64,000 nucleotides of DNA, taken from positions 6,583 through 70,582 of the forward strand of contig JBOHLS010000015.1 in the NCBI GenBank assembly GCA_050729835.1, in the 5' to 3' direction. Under the pieces are notes generated by a model, which worked only from the letters and a program-made list of their open reading frames with translations, was not told where the DNA came from and made no database searches. The DNA is from REEB95 sp050729835 (GTDB taxonomy: Bacteria; Pseudomonadota; Alphaproteobacteria; ATCC43930; CGMCC-115725). This document shows positions 51,113 through 60,943 of the stretch, in pieces (within the stretch, counting starts at the first letter, position 1; the number at the start of each line of letters is the position of its first letter). The position numbers were made by a program, and so were the translations under genes.

Positions 51113-53162
51113 GCGTGCCGGTCCTGGTGGCGCCGCCGAACTGCGCGACGCATTCCGCCATGGTCGGCGAGGCGCGGCTGATCGGATCGGTGCGGTAATA
51201 GTCGGCGATCGGATAGGCGAAGGGCTCGCGTTCGATGCGGCCGTCCTGGCCGAACTTGCCCCAGGCCGAGCGTGGCGCCTCGTCGAGCCGGCCGAAGATG
51301 GCATTGACCTCGGCCAGCCGGCGGCGCACTGCGCGCAGATTGTCGTAGGGCAGCTTGCGGCCCAGCACCTCGGACAGCGCGCGCAGAATCGCCCAGTCGT
51401 CGCGCGCCTCGCCCAGCGGGAAGACCGCGCGGCGGCCGTGCTGCACGCGGCCCTCGGTGTTGACATAGGTGCCGTCCTTCTCGGTATAGGCGGCGCCCGG
51501 CAGCACGACGTCGGCGCGCTGCGCGCCGGCGTCGCCGTGATGGCCCTGATAGACGACGAAAGCCTTGCCCAGCCGCTTCATGTCGAGCTCGTCGGCGCCG
51601 AGCAGATAGACGAACTCGATCTCGCCCTTTTCGCAGCCTGCCAGGACGCCGGCGGTGTCGCGGCCGCCCGCCTGCGGCACGAAGCCCAGATCGAGGCCGC
51701 CGACGCGCGCCGCCGCGGTGTGCAGCACGTTGAAGCCGTTCCAATCCTCGCGCACCAGTCCGGCGCTTTCGGCAAGATTCCGCGCCAGGTGCAGGATGGC
51801 GGCGCCGTCGCGGCGGCGCAGCGCGCCCTGCCCCAGCACCAGCATCGGCTTCTTCGCCGCCTTGAGCGTCTCGACGAATTTGTGCTTGCCGGCAACCAGA
51901 TCGGCCAGCATCTCCGGCCCGGCGCCGAGCCACTCGACCGGATAGGTCAGTTCGCGCGGCGCGCCGATGCCGGCAATCTTGAAGCCGCCCTGGAGCCAAC
52001 GCTTCCGCAGGCGCGCATTGACGATCGGCGCTTCCCACCGCGGATGCGTGCCGATCAGCAGGCAGACATCGGCCTCCTCGATGCCGGCGATGCCGGTGTT
52101 GAAGATATAGCCGGCGCGGCAGGCGGGATCGAGGGCGGCGCCGTCCTGGCGGCAATCGAGATGCGGCGAGCCCAAGGCCGCCATCAACTCCTTCAGCGCC
52201 AACATCGATTCGCAATCGACAAGATCGCCGGCGAGCGCGGCGATACGGCTGCCGGCGACGCCCTTGAGCCGGGCAGCGATGGCGACGAAGGCGTCTTGCC
52301 ACGACGCCTCGGCGAGTTTGCCGTGCGCGCGCACATAGGGCACGTCGAGCCGGCGCTTGGTGAGGCCGTCGAGCGCGAAGCGCGTCTTGTCGGCGATCCA
52401 TTCCTCGTTGATCGCCTCGTTGAGGCGCGGTAACACGCGCAGCACCTGGCCGCCGCGCGCGTCGACGCGGATGTTCGAGCCGACGGCGTCGAGCGCGTCG
52501 ACGCTCTCGGTCTTGGTCAGCTCCCACGGCCGGGCAATGAAGGCATAGGGCTTGGCGGTGAGCGCGCCGACCGGGCAAAGGTCGACGATGTTGGCCGACA
52601 GCTCGGACGCCAGCGCGCGCTCGATATAGGTGCCGATCTCCATGTCCTCGCCGCGGCCGGTGGCGCCGAGATCCTCGACGCCGGCGACCTCGGTGGCGAA
52701 GCGGATGCAGCGCGTGCAGTGGATGCAGCGATTCATGGAGGTGGCGACAAGCGGCCCAAAATTCTTGTCCTTCACCGCCCGCTTGTTCTCGATGTAGCGG
52801 CCGCGGTCGAAGCCGTAGGCCATCGCCTGGTCCTGCAAGTCGCACTCGCCGCCTTGGTCGCAGATCGGGCAGTCGAGTGGATGGTTGATGAGCAGGAACT
52901 CCATCACGCCGTGACGCGCCTTCTTGGCCTTCTCGCTGTCGGTGTGGATCACCATGCCGTCGGCGGCGGGCATGGCGCAGGAGGCGATCGGCTTGGGCGC
53001 CTTCTCCTGCTCGACCAGGCACATGCGACAGTTGCCGGCGATGCTGAGCCGCAAATGGAAGCAGAAATGCGCCACCTCGAAGCCGGCCTGCTGGCAGGCC
53101 TGCAGCACCGTCGTGCCCGCCGCCACCTCGATCGCCTGGCCGTTGATGGTGAGCTTGGGCAT
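51105..53162 (-). CDS. nuoG: NADH-quinone oxidoreductase subunit G
   Basis: The product has 685 residues. The N-terminus binds the [2Fe-2S] cluster N1b (FHLRLSIAGNCRMCLVE), followed by the His-ligated N5 and the [4Fe-4S] N4 cluster (MNRCIHCTRCIRFATEVAG). The rest is a molybdopterin-oxidoreductase-like domain without cofactor. It is the largest electron-transfer subunit. It is preceded by nuoF with a 3-bp gap. Confidence 0.95.
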   Translation of the reverse strand: MPKLTINGQAIEVAAGTTVLQACQQAGFEVAHFCFHLRLSIAGNCRMCLVEQEKAPKPIASCAMPAADGMVIHTDSEKAKKARHGVMEFLLINHPLDCPICDQGGECDLQDQAMAYGFDRGRYIENKRAVKDKNFGPLVATSMNRCIHCTRCIRFATEVAGVEDLGATGRGEDMEIGTYIERALASELSANIVDLCPVGALTAKPYAFIARPWELTKTESVDALDAVGSNIRVDARGGQVLRVLPRLNEAINEEWIADKTRFALDGLTKRRLDVPYVRAHGKLAEASWQDAFVAIAARLKGVAGSRIAALAGDLVDCESMLALKELMAALGSPHLDCRQDGAALDPACRAGYIFNTGIAGIEEADVCLLIGTHPRWEAPIVNARLRKRWLQGGFKIAGIGAPRELTYPVEWLGAGPEMLADLVAGKHKFVETLKAAKKPMLVLGQGALRRRDGAAILHLARNLAESAGLVREDWNGFNVLHTAAARVGGLDLGFVPQAGGRDTAGVLAGCEKGEIEFVYLLGADELDMKRLGKAFVVYQGHHGDAGAQRADVVLPGAAYTEKDGTYVNTEGRVQHGRRAVFPLGEARDDWAILRALSEVLGRKLPYDNLRAVRRRLAEVNAIFGRLDEAPRSAWGKFGQDGRIEREPFAYPIADYYRTDPISRASPTMAECVAQFGGATRTGTHG

Positions 53163-53165
53163 CGT

Positions 53166-54461
53166 CTACTCCGCCGCCCGCACCGCGTGGGCGCGATAGT
53201 CGCGCATGCGGCGCTTGAGTTCGGGCCGGAAGTGCCGGATCAAGCCCTGCACCGGCCATGCCGCGGCGTCGCCCAGCGCGCAGATGGTGTGGCCCTCGAT
53301 CTCGTAGGAAACCTCCAGAAGCATATCGATCTCACGCGGCTCGGCCTTGCCCAGGACCATGCGTTCCATCACCCGCCACATCCAGCCGGCGCCTTCGCGG
53401 CACGGCGTGCATTGGCCGCAGCTCTCGTGCTTGTAAAACTGCGACAGCCGGGCGATCGCTTTGACGATGTCGGTCGACTTGTCCATGACGATGACCGCGG
53501 CGGTGCCGAGGCCCGATTGAACGTCCTTGAGCGCGTCGAAATCCATCAGCACGGCGTCGCAGATCGACTTCGGGATCACCGGCACCGACGAACCGCCGGG
53601 AATCACCGCCAGCAAGTTGTCCCAGCCGCCGCGCACGCCGCCAGCGTGCTTATCGACGAGTTCGCGAAGGGGGATGCCCATCTCCTCTTCGACGTTGCAC
53701 GGCGTCTCGACGTGGCCCGAGATGCAGAACACCTTGGTGCCCTCGTTCTTCGGCCGGCCGATGCCGGCGAACCAGGCGCCGCCGCGGCGCAGGATGGTCG
53801 GCACCACGGCGATGGTCTCGACGTTGTTGACCGTCGACGGGCAGCCATAGAGCCCGCAGGTCGCGGGAAACGGCGGCTTGAGGCGCGGTTGGCCCTTCTT
53901 GCCTTCGAGCGATTCGAGCAGGCCGGTTTCCTCGCCGCAGATATAGGCGCCGGCGCCGCGATGGAGATGGAGCTCGAAATCGTAGCCCGAGCCGCAGGCG
54001 TCCTTGCCGACGAGGCCGGCGGCATAGGCCTCGTCGATAGCATGCTGCAGGACCTGGGCCTCGTTGTAGAACTCGCCGCGGATGTAGATGTAGCAGTGGT
54101 GCGCGCCCATGCCGACGCCGGCAAGCAGGCACCCCTCGATCAGCTTGTGCGGATCGTGGCGCATGATGTCGCGGTCTTTGCAGGTGCCGGGCTCGCTCTC
54201 GTCGGCGTTGACGATGAGATAGGTCGGGCGGTCGCTCTGCTTGGGCATGAACGACCATTTGAGGCCGGTTGGGAATCCGGCGCCGCCGCGGCCGCGCAGG
54301 CCCGAGGCCTTGACCTCGTTGGCGATCCAGTCGCGGCCCTTGGCCACCAAGCCCTTGGTGCCGTCCCAGTCACCGCGATGCTTCGCCCCGGCGCTTCCTT
54401 CCAAGCGCCAATCGAATTGCCCGTAGAGATTGGTGAAGATGCGATCCTTGTCGGCGAGCAT
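53166..54461 (-). CDS. nuoF: NADH-quinone oxidoreductase subunit F
   Basis: The product has 431 residues. It binds NADH and FMN: GLRGRGGAGFPTGLKWSFMP is the nucleotide loop, NADESEPGTCKDRDI the FMN site, and CGQCTPCREGAGW the first part of the N3 [4Fe-4S] cluster, whose fourth Cys lies in HTICALGDA. The start overlaps the nuoE stop as TGATG. Confidence 0.95.
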   Translation of the reverse strand: MLADKDRIFTNLYGQFDWRLEGSAGAKHRGDWDGTKGLVAKGRDWIANEVKASGLRGRGGAGFPTGLKWSFMPKQSDRPTYLIVNADESEPGTCKDRDIMRHDPHKLIEGCLLAGVGMGAHHCYIYIRGEFYNEAQVLQHAIDEAYAAGLVGKDACGSGYDFELHLHRGAGAYICGEETGLLESLEGKKGQPRLKPPFPATCGLYGCPSTVNNVETIAVVPTILRRGGAWFAGIGRPKNEGTKVFCISGHVETPCNVEEEMGIPLRELVDKHAGGVRGGWDNLLAVIPGGSSVPVIPKSICDAVLMDFDALKDVQSGLGTAAVIVMDKSTDIVKAIARLSQFYKHESCGQCTPCREGAGWMWRVMERMVLGKAEPREIDMLLEVSYEIEGHTICALGDAAAWPVQGLIRHFRPELKRRMRDYRAHAVRAAE

Positions 54462-55087
54462 CAGCGCTTGCCTCCGGCGAACGACAGGTCCTTGAGCGTG
54501 GTCGGGCCGCCGGCGGGCGCCGAGGTCTGGCGCTTCTTGACCGAGCCCATCGGCGGCTTCTCGCCGCGCGCCAGCGCGGCGATCAGCGCCGCGGTCGAGC
54601 TGCCGTCGAGGTCCTCGTAGAAATCGTCGTTGACCTGGATGACCGGCGCGTTGACGCAGGCGCCGAGGCACTCGACCTCGCGCAAGGTGAACTTGCCGTC
54701 GGGCGTGGTCTCGCCGATGCCGATGCCGAGTTTCTTTTTGCAGGCGGCAACCACCTCGTCCGAGCCCCGGAGCCAGCACGGCGTCGTGGTGCAGATCTGG
54801 AAGAAATGCTTTCCGACCGGCTTCAGGTTGAACATGGTGTAGAAGGTCGCGACCTCGTAGACGCGGATGCGCGCCATGCCGAGCATGTCGGCGACCACGT
54901 CCATCGCGGCCCGTGGCAGCCAGTTGTCGTGCTGGCGCTGCGCCAGATCCAAAAGCGGCAGCACCGCGCTCGCCTGGCGGCCGGGCGGATACTTGGCGAT
55001 ATGCGCCTGCGCCTTCTTCAGGTTGGCGGGCGTGAAAGCGAAGCTGGCCGGCTGCGCGACCGGCGCGGAATTGTCGTGCGCGCTCAT
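54461..55087 (-). CDS. nuoE: NADH-quinone oxidoreductase subunit E
   Basis: The product has 208 residues of the thioredoxin-like [2Fe-2S] family (cluster N1a). The four ligands are in CTTTPCWLRG and VECLGACVNAPV. A low-complexity C-terminal tail of about 40 residues (KKRQTSAPAGGPTTL) extends beyond the fold, as in several alphaproteobacterial NuoE. It works with NuoF at the tip of the peripheral arm. Confidence 0.95.
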   Translation of the reverse strand: MSAHDNSAPVAQPASFAFTPANLKKAQAHIAKYPPGRQASAVLPLLDLAQRQHDNWLPRAAMDVVADMLGMARIRVYEVATFYTMFNLKPVGKHFFQICTTTPCWLRGSDEVVAACKKKLGIGIGETTPDGKFTLREVECLGACVNAPVIQVNDDFYEDLDGSSTAALIAALARGEKPPMGSVKKRQTSAPAGGPTTLKDLSFAGGKR

Positions 55088-56283
55088 CGGTCGATCTCGC
55101 CGAAAACGATGTCCATCGAGCCGATGATCGCCACCACGTCGGCCAGCATGTGGCCGCGTGACATGAAATCCGTGCTCTGCAGGAACGGGAAGCCGGGCGC
55201 GCGGATCTTGCAGCGATAAGGCCGGTTGCTGCCGTCGGCGACCAGATAGACGCCGAACTCGCCTTTGGGCGCTTCGACGGCGGTGTAGGTTTCGCCCGCC
55301 GGCACGTGATAGCCCTCGGTATAGAGCTTGAAGTGATGGATCAGCGCCTCCATCGAGCTCTTCATCTCGATGCGCGGCGGCGGCGCGATCTTGCGGTCGT
55401 CGACCATGTGCGGGCCCGTCGGCATCTGGTCGATGCACTGCTTGATGATGCGCAGGCTCTGGCGCATCTCCTCCATCCGCACCAGATAGCGGTCCCAGCA
55501 ATCGCCGTTCTTGCCGATGGGCACGTCGAAATCCATCTCGCCGTAGACGTCGTAGGGCTGCGCCTTGCGCAAATCCCACGGCACGCCCGAAGCGCGCAGC
55601 ATCGGCCCGGAGAAGCCCCAGTCGAGCGCCTGCTCGCGCGTCATCCGGCCGATGTCGACGGTGCGCTGCTTGAAGATGCGGTTTTCGGTCAGAAGCTGCT
55701 CGAGATCGTCGATCCGCTTGGGGAACTGATCGCAGAACGCGCCGATGTCCTCGAGCAGGCCGGGCGACAGGTCCTGATGCACGCCGCCGGGGCGGAAATA
55801 GTTGGCGTGCAGCCGCGCGCCCGAGGCGCGCTCATAGAACTCCATCAGCTTCTCGCGCTCCTCGAAGCCCCAGAGCAGCGGCGTGATCGCGCCGACGTCG
55901 AGCGCGAAGGCGGTCAAGTTGAGGAGATGGTTGAGGATGCGGGTGATCTCGGCATACATCACGCGGATGTATTGCGCGCGCGACGGCGGCGTGACGCCCA
56001 TCAGCTTCTCGACCGCGAGCGCGAAGGCGTGCTCCTGGCACATCGGCGAGACGTAATCGAGCCGGTCGAAATAGGGCGTCGCCTGGATATAGGTTTTGTA
56101 CTCGATCAGCTTTTCCGTGCCGCGATGCAAGAGCCCGATATGTGGATCGGCGCGCTCGATCACCTCGCCATCCAACTCCAGCACTAGGCGCAGCACGCCG
56201 TGCGCCGCCGGATGCTGCGGCCCGAAATTCATCGTGAAGCTCTTGATGGTGGCTTCGTTCGCGGGAGCGAGATCGGCGCTCAT
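55084..56283 (-). CDS. nuoD: NADH-quinone oxidoreductase subunit D
   Basis: The product has 399 residues. It is the 49-kDa subunit that forms the quinone pocket with NuoB. FGPQHPAAHGVLRLVLELDGE at the N-terminus carries the conserved quinone-site His; the hydrogenase-like cysteines have been lost, as normal. Further signatures include HIGLLHRGTEKLIEYKTY and YTAVEAPKGEFGVYLVADG. The start overlaps nuoC by four bases. Confidence 0.95.
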   Translation of the reverse strand: MSADLAPANEATIKSFTMNFGPQHPAAHGVLRLVLELDGEVIERADPHIGLLHRGTEKLIEYKTYIQATPYFDRLDYVSPMCQEHAFALAVEKLMGVTPPSRAQYIRVMYAEITRILNHLLNLTAFALDVGAITPLLWGFEEREKLMEFYERASGARLHANYFRPGGVHQDLSPGLLEDIGAFCDQFPKRIDDLEQLLTENRIFKQRTVDIGRMTREQALDWGFSGPMLRASGVPWDLRKAQPYDVYGEMDFDVPIGKNGDCWDRYLVRMEEMRQSLRIIKQCIDQMPTGPHMVDDRKIAPPPRIEMKSSMEALIHHFKLYTEGYHVPAGETYTAVEAPKGEFGVYLVADGSNRPYRCKIRAPGFPFLQSTDFMSRGHMLADVVAIIGSMDIVFGEIDR

Positions 56284-56897
56284 GTCGGCTTGTCCTCGCT
56301 CGCCGCCTTCTCGTCGCCCGGCAGGATCTCGTTCATGCCTTCCCACGGCGAGAGGAAGTCGAAGCTGCGGAATTCCTGCTTGAGCTTCACCGGCTCGTAG
56401 ACGACGCGCTTCTGCTCCTCGTCGTAACGCACCTCGACGTAGCCGGTGAGCGGAAAGTCCTTGCGCAGCGGATGGCCCTCGAAGCCGTAATCGGTGAGGA
56501 TGCGGCGCAGGTCCGGGTGATCGGCGAAATAGACCCCGAGCAGGTCCCAGCATTCGCGCTCGAACCAGCCAGCGGCGCTATAGACCGGCGTGGCCGATGG
56601 CACCGGCGTCTGCTCGTCGGTGGCGACCTTGAGCCGGATACGGCGGTTGTGCATCAGGCTGAGCAGGTTGTAGACGACCTCGAGCCGCTCCGGCCGCTCG
56701 GGATAATCGACGCCGCAGATGTCGACCAGAACGTCGAAGCGGCAGCCGGGATCGTCGCGCAGGAATTGCAGCACGCGCACGATCGCCTCGCGCCGCACGC
56801 CGACAATCAGCTCGCCATGCGCGATTTCTCGCCGCAGCACGTCTTGCGGAAAGGCGGCGGCCACCTTTTCGCCGAGGGCCTCAAGCGGCTGGGTCAT
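56280..56897 (-). CDS. nuoC: NADH-quinone oxidoreductase subunit C
   Basis: The product has 205 residues, the 30-kDa subunit. The family signature ERECWDLLGVYFADHPDLRRILTDYGFEGHPLRKDFP is readable in parts (WDLLGVYFADHPDLRRILTD and GHPLRKDFPLTGY). It is a separate gene here, not fused to nuoD as in enterobacteria. Confidence 0.95.
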   Translation of the reverse strand: MTQPLEALGEKVAAAFPQDVLRREIAHGELIVGVRREAIVRVLQFLRDDPGCRFDVLVDICGVDYPERPERLEVVYNLLSLMHNRRIRLKVATDEQTPVPSATPVYSAAGWFERECWDLLGVYFADHPDLRRILTDYGFEGHPLRKDFPLTGYVEVRYDEEQKRVVYEPVKLKQEFRSFDFLSPWEGMNEILPGDEKAASEDKPT

Positions 56898-56922
56898 TCT
56901 TCGTCCTGTCGAGCATCACGGT

Positions 56923-57420
56923 TCAACGCGCGAAGCGCCGCTCGCGATGGATCTTCTTTTGCAGTTGCAACACGCCATAAAGCAATGCTTCGGCGGTGGG
57001 CGGACAGCCGGGGACATAGATGTCCACTGGCACGATGCGGTCGCAGCCACGCACCACCGAGTAGGAATAATGGTAATAGCCGCCGCCGTTGGCGCACGAG
57101 CCCATCGAGATCACCCAGCGCGGCTCGGCCATCTGGTCGTAGACTTTGCGCAGCGCCGGCGCCATCTTATTGCATAGCGTGCCGGCGACGATCATCACGT
57201 CGGACTGGCGCGGGCTCGGCCGGAACACCACGCCGAAGCGGTCGAGGTCGTAACGCGAGGCGGCGGTGTGCATCATCTCGACCGCACAGCAGGCGAGGCC
57301 GAAGGTCATCGGCCAGAGCGAGCCGGTCTGGGCCCATTTCACCAGATTATCGACCGTCGACAGGATGAATCCCTGACGGCGAGCCTCGGAAAAGGTCTCG
57401 GCGGGCGCAATCACTCCCAT
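56923..57420 (-). CDS. nuoB: NADH-quinone oxidoreductase subunit B
   Basis: The product has 165 residues from the ATG at 57420. It carries the terminal [4Fe-4S] cluster N2: tandem Cys in GLACCAVEMMH, then SMGSCANGGGYYHYSYSVV and VPGCPPTAEALLYG. It passes electrons to quinone. The start overlaps nuoA by 10 bp. Confidence 0.95.
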   Translation of the reverse strand: MGVIAPAETFSEARRQGFILSTVDNLVKWAQTGSLWPMTFGLACCAVEMMHTAASRYDLDRFGVVFRPSPRQSDVMIVAGTLCNKMAPALRKVYDQMAEPRWVISMGSCANGGGYYHYSYSVVRGCDRIVPVDIYVPGCPPTAEALLYGVLQLQKKIHRERRFAR

Positions 57421-57776
57421 TCGAGCGCCCCCGTCTTCCATTCGTAGATGAAGCCGACGGTGAGGACGCCGAGAAAGACCATCATCGACCAGAAGCCGAA
57501 CACGCCGATCTTGCCGAGCGCCACCGCCCAGGGAAACAGGAAGGCGACTTCGAGGTCGAAGATGATGAACAACAGCGACACCAGATAGAAGCGCACGTCG
57601 AATTTGGCGCGCGCGTCGGAGAACGGCGGGAAGCCGCACTCGTAGGGCGACAGCTTTTCCGAATCGGGCCGTTGCCGCACCAGGACGAACGACGCCAGGA
57701 CGATGGCCACCGACAGCGCGACGGCGACGCCGATGAAGATCAGGATCGGAAGATATTCGCGCAGCAGACTATTCAT
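57411..57776 (-). CDS. nuoA: NADH-quinone oxidoreductase subunit A
   Basis: The product has 121 residues from the ATG at 57776 with three transmembrane helices. The conserved loop reads KLSPYECGFPPFSDARAKFDVRFY with the redox-sensitive Cys in YECG, and FLFPWAVAL in the second helix. It is the first gene of the nuo operon; the promoter should lie in or before the tRNA-Asp region about 65 bp upstream. Confidence 0.94.
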   Translation of the reverse strand: MNSLLREYLPILIFIGVAVALSVAIVLASFVLVRQRPDSEKLSPYECGFPPFSDARAKFDVRFYLVSLLFIIFDLEVAFLFPWAVALGKIGVFGFWSMMVFLGVLTVGFIYEWKTGALEWE

Positions 57777-57841
57777 CGACGACGCTCCCAAACGAGCCCG
57801 ATGGTGGGCTGCGAAAGGCGAAGCTGACGCCGTCACGCAAA

Positions 57842-57918
<77 letters not shown>

Positions 57919-58404
57919 GCAGCACCGACACCGCGGCGGCCAGTCCTACCCCCGCGGCCCCGGGAGTGTCAAGCGCGCGGGGCCTGATTTTCCCAAGTTT
58001 TCCCGGGCCTTTCCGCCCCTTTCGGCAGTGCGGTATCGCAACGCAATATCGCATCCCTTGCGAGCAAAAAACCCACCGCTCGACTGATCGATCATGTGGC
58101 GCGTGAGGCGACGTGATTCAACCCGTGCCCATCTCGTCATGATTCGCGATCGTCGGTCGGCGTCGCGACGACGTGGATGGATTCGTCGATCGCGTTGCGT
58201 TTCGGTTGCGTTTCGACGGCGTCGCTTGCCGACGCGACGCCTTGAGGTGAGATCACGCGGCCAGCAAGTAGCGCAGTCGGCACCTTAACCGTGATCGGCA
58301 CGACACCCCGGAATTAACCGTCGCCGGAATTGACGATCGGCCCGAGCGGTGCGCGATTTTTCCAGGATTTCGGCCATTGGCCCGGCCCTTGCTGCCTTAG
58401 AGAC
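57919..58404. other. Gene-free region upstream of tRNA-Asp
   Basis: About 485 bp with no coding frame. The stretch 58130-58230 is dense in CGTCG/GATTCG words and holds a perfect tandem duplication of the 11-mer GTTGCGTTTCG (58194-58215). The tRNA promoter should lie near its left end. Confidence 0.5.
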
Positions 58405-59388
58405 ATGAAACCAGGCACGCTCGACGTCGTCGTGCCGGCGCATAATGCCGGACGCTTCCTCGGCGCCACGCTGCAAAGCGTCGCGCTGCAACACGTTTTG
58501 CCGCGGTCGGTGATCGTCGTCGACGACCGCAGCACCGACGACACCGCCGCCGTCGCGGTCGCGGTCGCCGCCGATTACGCCGACTTCCTGCCGATCCACC
58601 TGCTGCACAACCCGGGCCCACGCGGCCCTTCGGCGGCGCGCAACCTGGCGATCCGTCGCAGCGACGCCGAGTTCATCGCCTTGCTCGATGCCGACGACCT
58701 GCTGGCGCCGACGCACCACCAGCTCCTGCTGTTGGCGATCCAATCTGCCCCCGACATAGTCGCGAGCTTCGGCGATTCGACCGAGTTCAACGCGCGCGGC
58801 GAGATTTTACGCAGCCAGCTCGCCAAATCGGGTGTCGGTACGCGGCCGGCGACCGTGCTGGCGAACGGCATCTACACGCCCTCCGACGGCATGTTCGCGG
58901 CGCTGCTCGGCGCCGGCGCCTTCGGCACCTCGGCCTGCATCATCCGTCGCCAGGCGGCGCTCGACGCCGGCCTGTTCGACGAGAACCTGCGCTTCGGCGA
59001 GGATACCGACCTGTTCCTGCGTCTTGCCCTCGCCGGCCGTTTCGCCTTCACCCGCGCGACGGTGATGCACAAGCGCGAGCACGACACCAATCCGACCCAT
59101 GCGCGCAACACGCCGGAATTCGACCGCGCCAAGGTGCTAAGCCTGACGCGCCTGTCGACACAAGCCGACGCCTTGCCGTTGAGCCCCACCGAGAAGGACG
59201 CGCTGCACGCCTAGCTGGTGCGGGCGATCGACGCCTACACCTATCACGCGTCGCGCCGCGGCCCGGCCGGCTATGGCGATGCTCTGCGCCTGGCACGCGA
59301 GGCCGGCGAGCCGGCGATCGCGTTCAAGCCGCGCCATCTGGCGCGCTTGATGCTGCGCGGCATTGGCGTGCCCGACCGCGTCGCCTGA
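58405..59388 (+). pseudogene. Glycosyltransferase family 2 gene with nonsense codon
   Basis: The frame codes a GT-A glycosyltransferase: LDVVVPAHNAGRFLGATLQS, VVDDRSTDDT, and ALLDADDLLAPTH with the metal-binding acidic pair. An in-frame TAG at 59212 (codon 270) interrupts it; translation-like sequence (LVRAIDAYTYHASRRGPAGY) continues in the same frame to a TGA at 59386, total 327 codons. The truncated 269-residue form keeps the catalytic domain and might still work. It lies in an islet between two tRNA genes with other decayed surface-sugar genes. Confidence 0.8.
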
Positions 59389-59399
59389 GGCCAGCCGCC

Positions 59400-60119
59400 A
59401 TGACCATGCCCGCCACGCTCGACGCCGTCCGCCCACAACGCCCCCTGGTCGTGCGGCTGGCTCGCGCCGCCTTGCCGTCGCGCGTGGTGGCGCTGGCTGT
59501 CGCATTCGTTGCCGTCGCCGCCGTCGCCATCACCTTCGCCGCCGCACATTGCGGCGCTGCTGCCGATCGTGGCTTGGCGCGTCTGGCTCGGCAGCAAACA
59601 ACGGCGGCCGGTGCAGGTCTGGCTGTGCGGCGCAATCTTCGTCGGCCTCGCCGCCGCCGTGGTGATCTGGGCCGGCTATCGTTTCTCGGTCGGTTCGCTG
59701 GGTTACGAGCCGGCGCTCGCCGGCCAGCCCATCGCGACGATGGCCGAGCATCCTTCCACCGGCCTGGCCGCGACCATCGCCAAGCTGCCGATCTATCCGG
59801 CGCACGAATTCTTCCGCGGGATCTTCGACACCATGCGGCGTGTCGGCGCCCATCACGATTCGGTCTATCTCCTCGGCCGGCTCAGCTACGGCGGCCAGTC
59901 GGCTTCGTGATGATGAAGTGGCTGCTGAAATGGGGCGTGAACGCTTACGTCACGCTGTTGCTGACTTTCGCCGTCGCGGTGGCGCTGTCCTATGCCATGA
60001 ACCGCCTAGTCGAGCGCCCCGGCCAGCGCGCCCTGCGCGCGGTGTTCAAGCGCCGGCGCGAACGCTTCGCCGGCCAAGCATGGCCGCGCGCGGCGGCCAA
60101 GCCGCTCGCTGGCGACTGA
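59400..60119 (+). pseudogene. Composite remnant: membrane glycosyltransferase pieces joined to acyltransferase 3 tail
   Basis: Three unrelated pieces follow each other. The first codes a start and one transmembrane helix (VALAVAFVAVAAVAITFAA). From ~59545 a second frame reads part of a GT39/PMT-like protein (LLPIVAWRVWLGSKQRR ... IYPAHEFFRGIFD ... YLLGRLSYGGQ). From ~59905 the sequence becomes the C-terminus of an acyltransferase-3 family protein (AVALSYAMNRLVERPGQRALR). Only deletions can explain this. Neither enzyme could be functional. Confidence 0.65.
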
Positions 60120-60125
60120 CCTGGT

Positions 60126-60527
60126 TCAGGCAGCGCGGCGCGGCGCGTTCGGCAAAGGCCGCGTCGCGTGGGCGAGCGCCCGGTCGAACCGCTCCAGCAC
60201 CTCGGCATGACGGCGCGCCGCGTCGTCGTTCCACGTCGAAAGCCGCGTGTGCGTGTGCAGCTCCCACGCCAGCGCGTAGAAGCCTTTGTAATAGTTCTGG
60301 ATCAGATAGGCGCGCTCGCTGGCCAGCAGGTTGAGCACCGCGCGTTCGATGGCGCCCACCGGATCGAAGGCGACGGCAGCGGGCGACGACACCTCGACCG
60401 CCCGGCCTTGCGCATCCTTGGCAATCGCGCCCTGGCACCAGCCCGCGGCGACGAGACGCCGGCCTTCCGCCAGGATTTCCAGAATGTCGAGATCGCAGCG
60501 CCCAGGTGCGCGAGCGACTTCATCCAT
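60126..60527 (-). CDS. DUF6197-like hypothetical protein
   Basis: The product has 133 residues from the ATG at 60527. AEGRRLVAAGWCQGAIAKDAQGR and AVAFDPVGAIERAVL, with a C-terminal STWNDDAARRHAEVLERFDRA, match the pattern of the DUF6197 family (a helical protein with WCQGA and WND motifs). Function unknown. It converges with the acyltransferase remnant and lies 260 bp from tRNA-Val; that gap shows no gene. Confidence 0.7.
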   Translation of the reverse strand: MDEVARAPGRCDLDILEILAEGRRLVAAGWCQGAIAKDAQGRAVEVSSPAAVAFDPVGAIERAVLNLLASERAYLIQNYYKGFYALAWELHTHTRLSTWNDDAARRHAEVLERFDRALAHATRPLPNAPRRAA

Positions 60528-60786
60528 AGGTGCCTCCACCGGACGGCATCGTTGATCCGGACCCTCAAAGGGGTCCAACCGCGGCGGCCTTCCCACCCGT
60601 GGCATCGTGCAACGTCGATGCCTGGCCCCTCGGGCCTCATGTCGGCAACAAATCGACGGTACGCCTGCGGCCGTGACGGCTTCAAGGCCACCAACATTAC
60701 AAAGATGGTGCGGTGCGAGAGCGACCCCGGCGCTTCGCGACGGCTACGGCCGGCTTGTCAAGCCGTAGCGGCGAAGCGGCGAAGGC

Positions 60787-60861
60787 TGGTGGGCGATGAA
60801 GGTTTCGAACCTCCGACCCCCTCGGTGTAAACGAGGTGCTCTACCGCTGAGCTAATCGCCC
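60787..60861 (-). tRNA. tRNA-Val (TAC)
   Basis: The minus-strand molecule is 75 nt with encoded CCA. The acceptor stem GGGCGAT pairs with ATCGCCC, the discriminator is A, and the anticodon stem CCTCG/CGAGG encloses loop TTTACAC with anticodon TAC. It follows hupB in the same direction. Confidence 0.96.
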
Positions 60862-60943
60862 GGGCCAGCGGAAAGCGACTGCGCGCCGCTCGATGCGCGC
60901 AGCCTGGGGCAATTCCGCGCGCGCCGCAAGGGCACGCGACCGA

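Noticed and set aside
52719..54620. A 633-codon open frame on the plus strand
   Set aside because: It is antisense to nuoG, nuoF and the end of nuoE.
58194..58215. Tandem 11-bp duplication GTTGCGTTTCG as a possible iteron
   Set aside because: Only two units, with no further copies, AT-rich region or replication gene nearby; most likely a slippage product.
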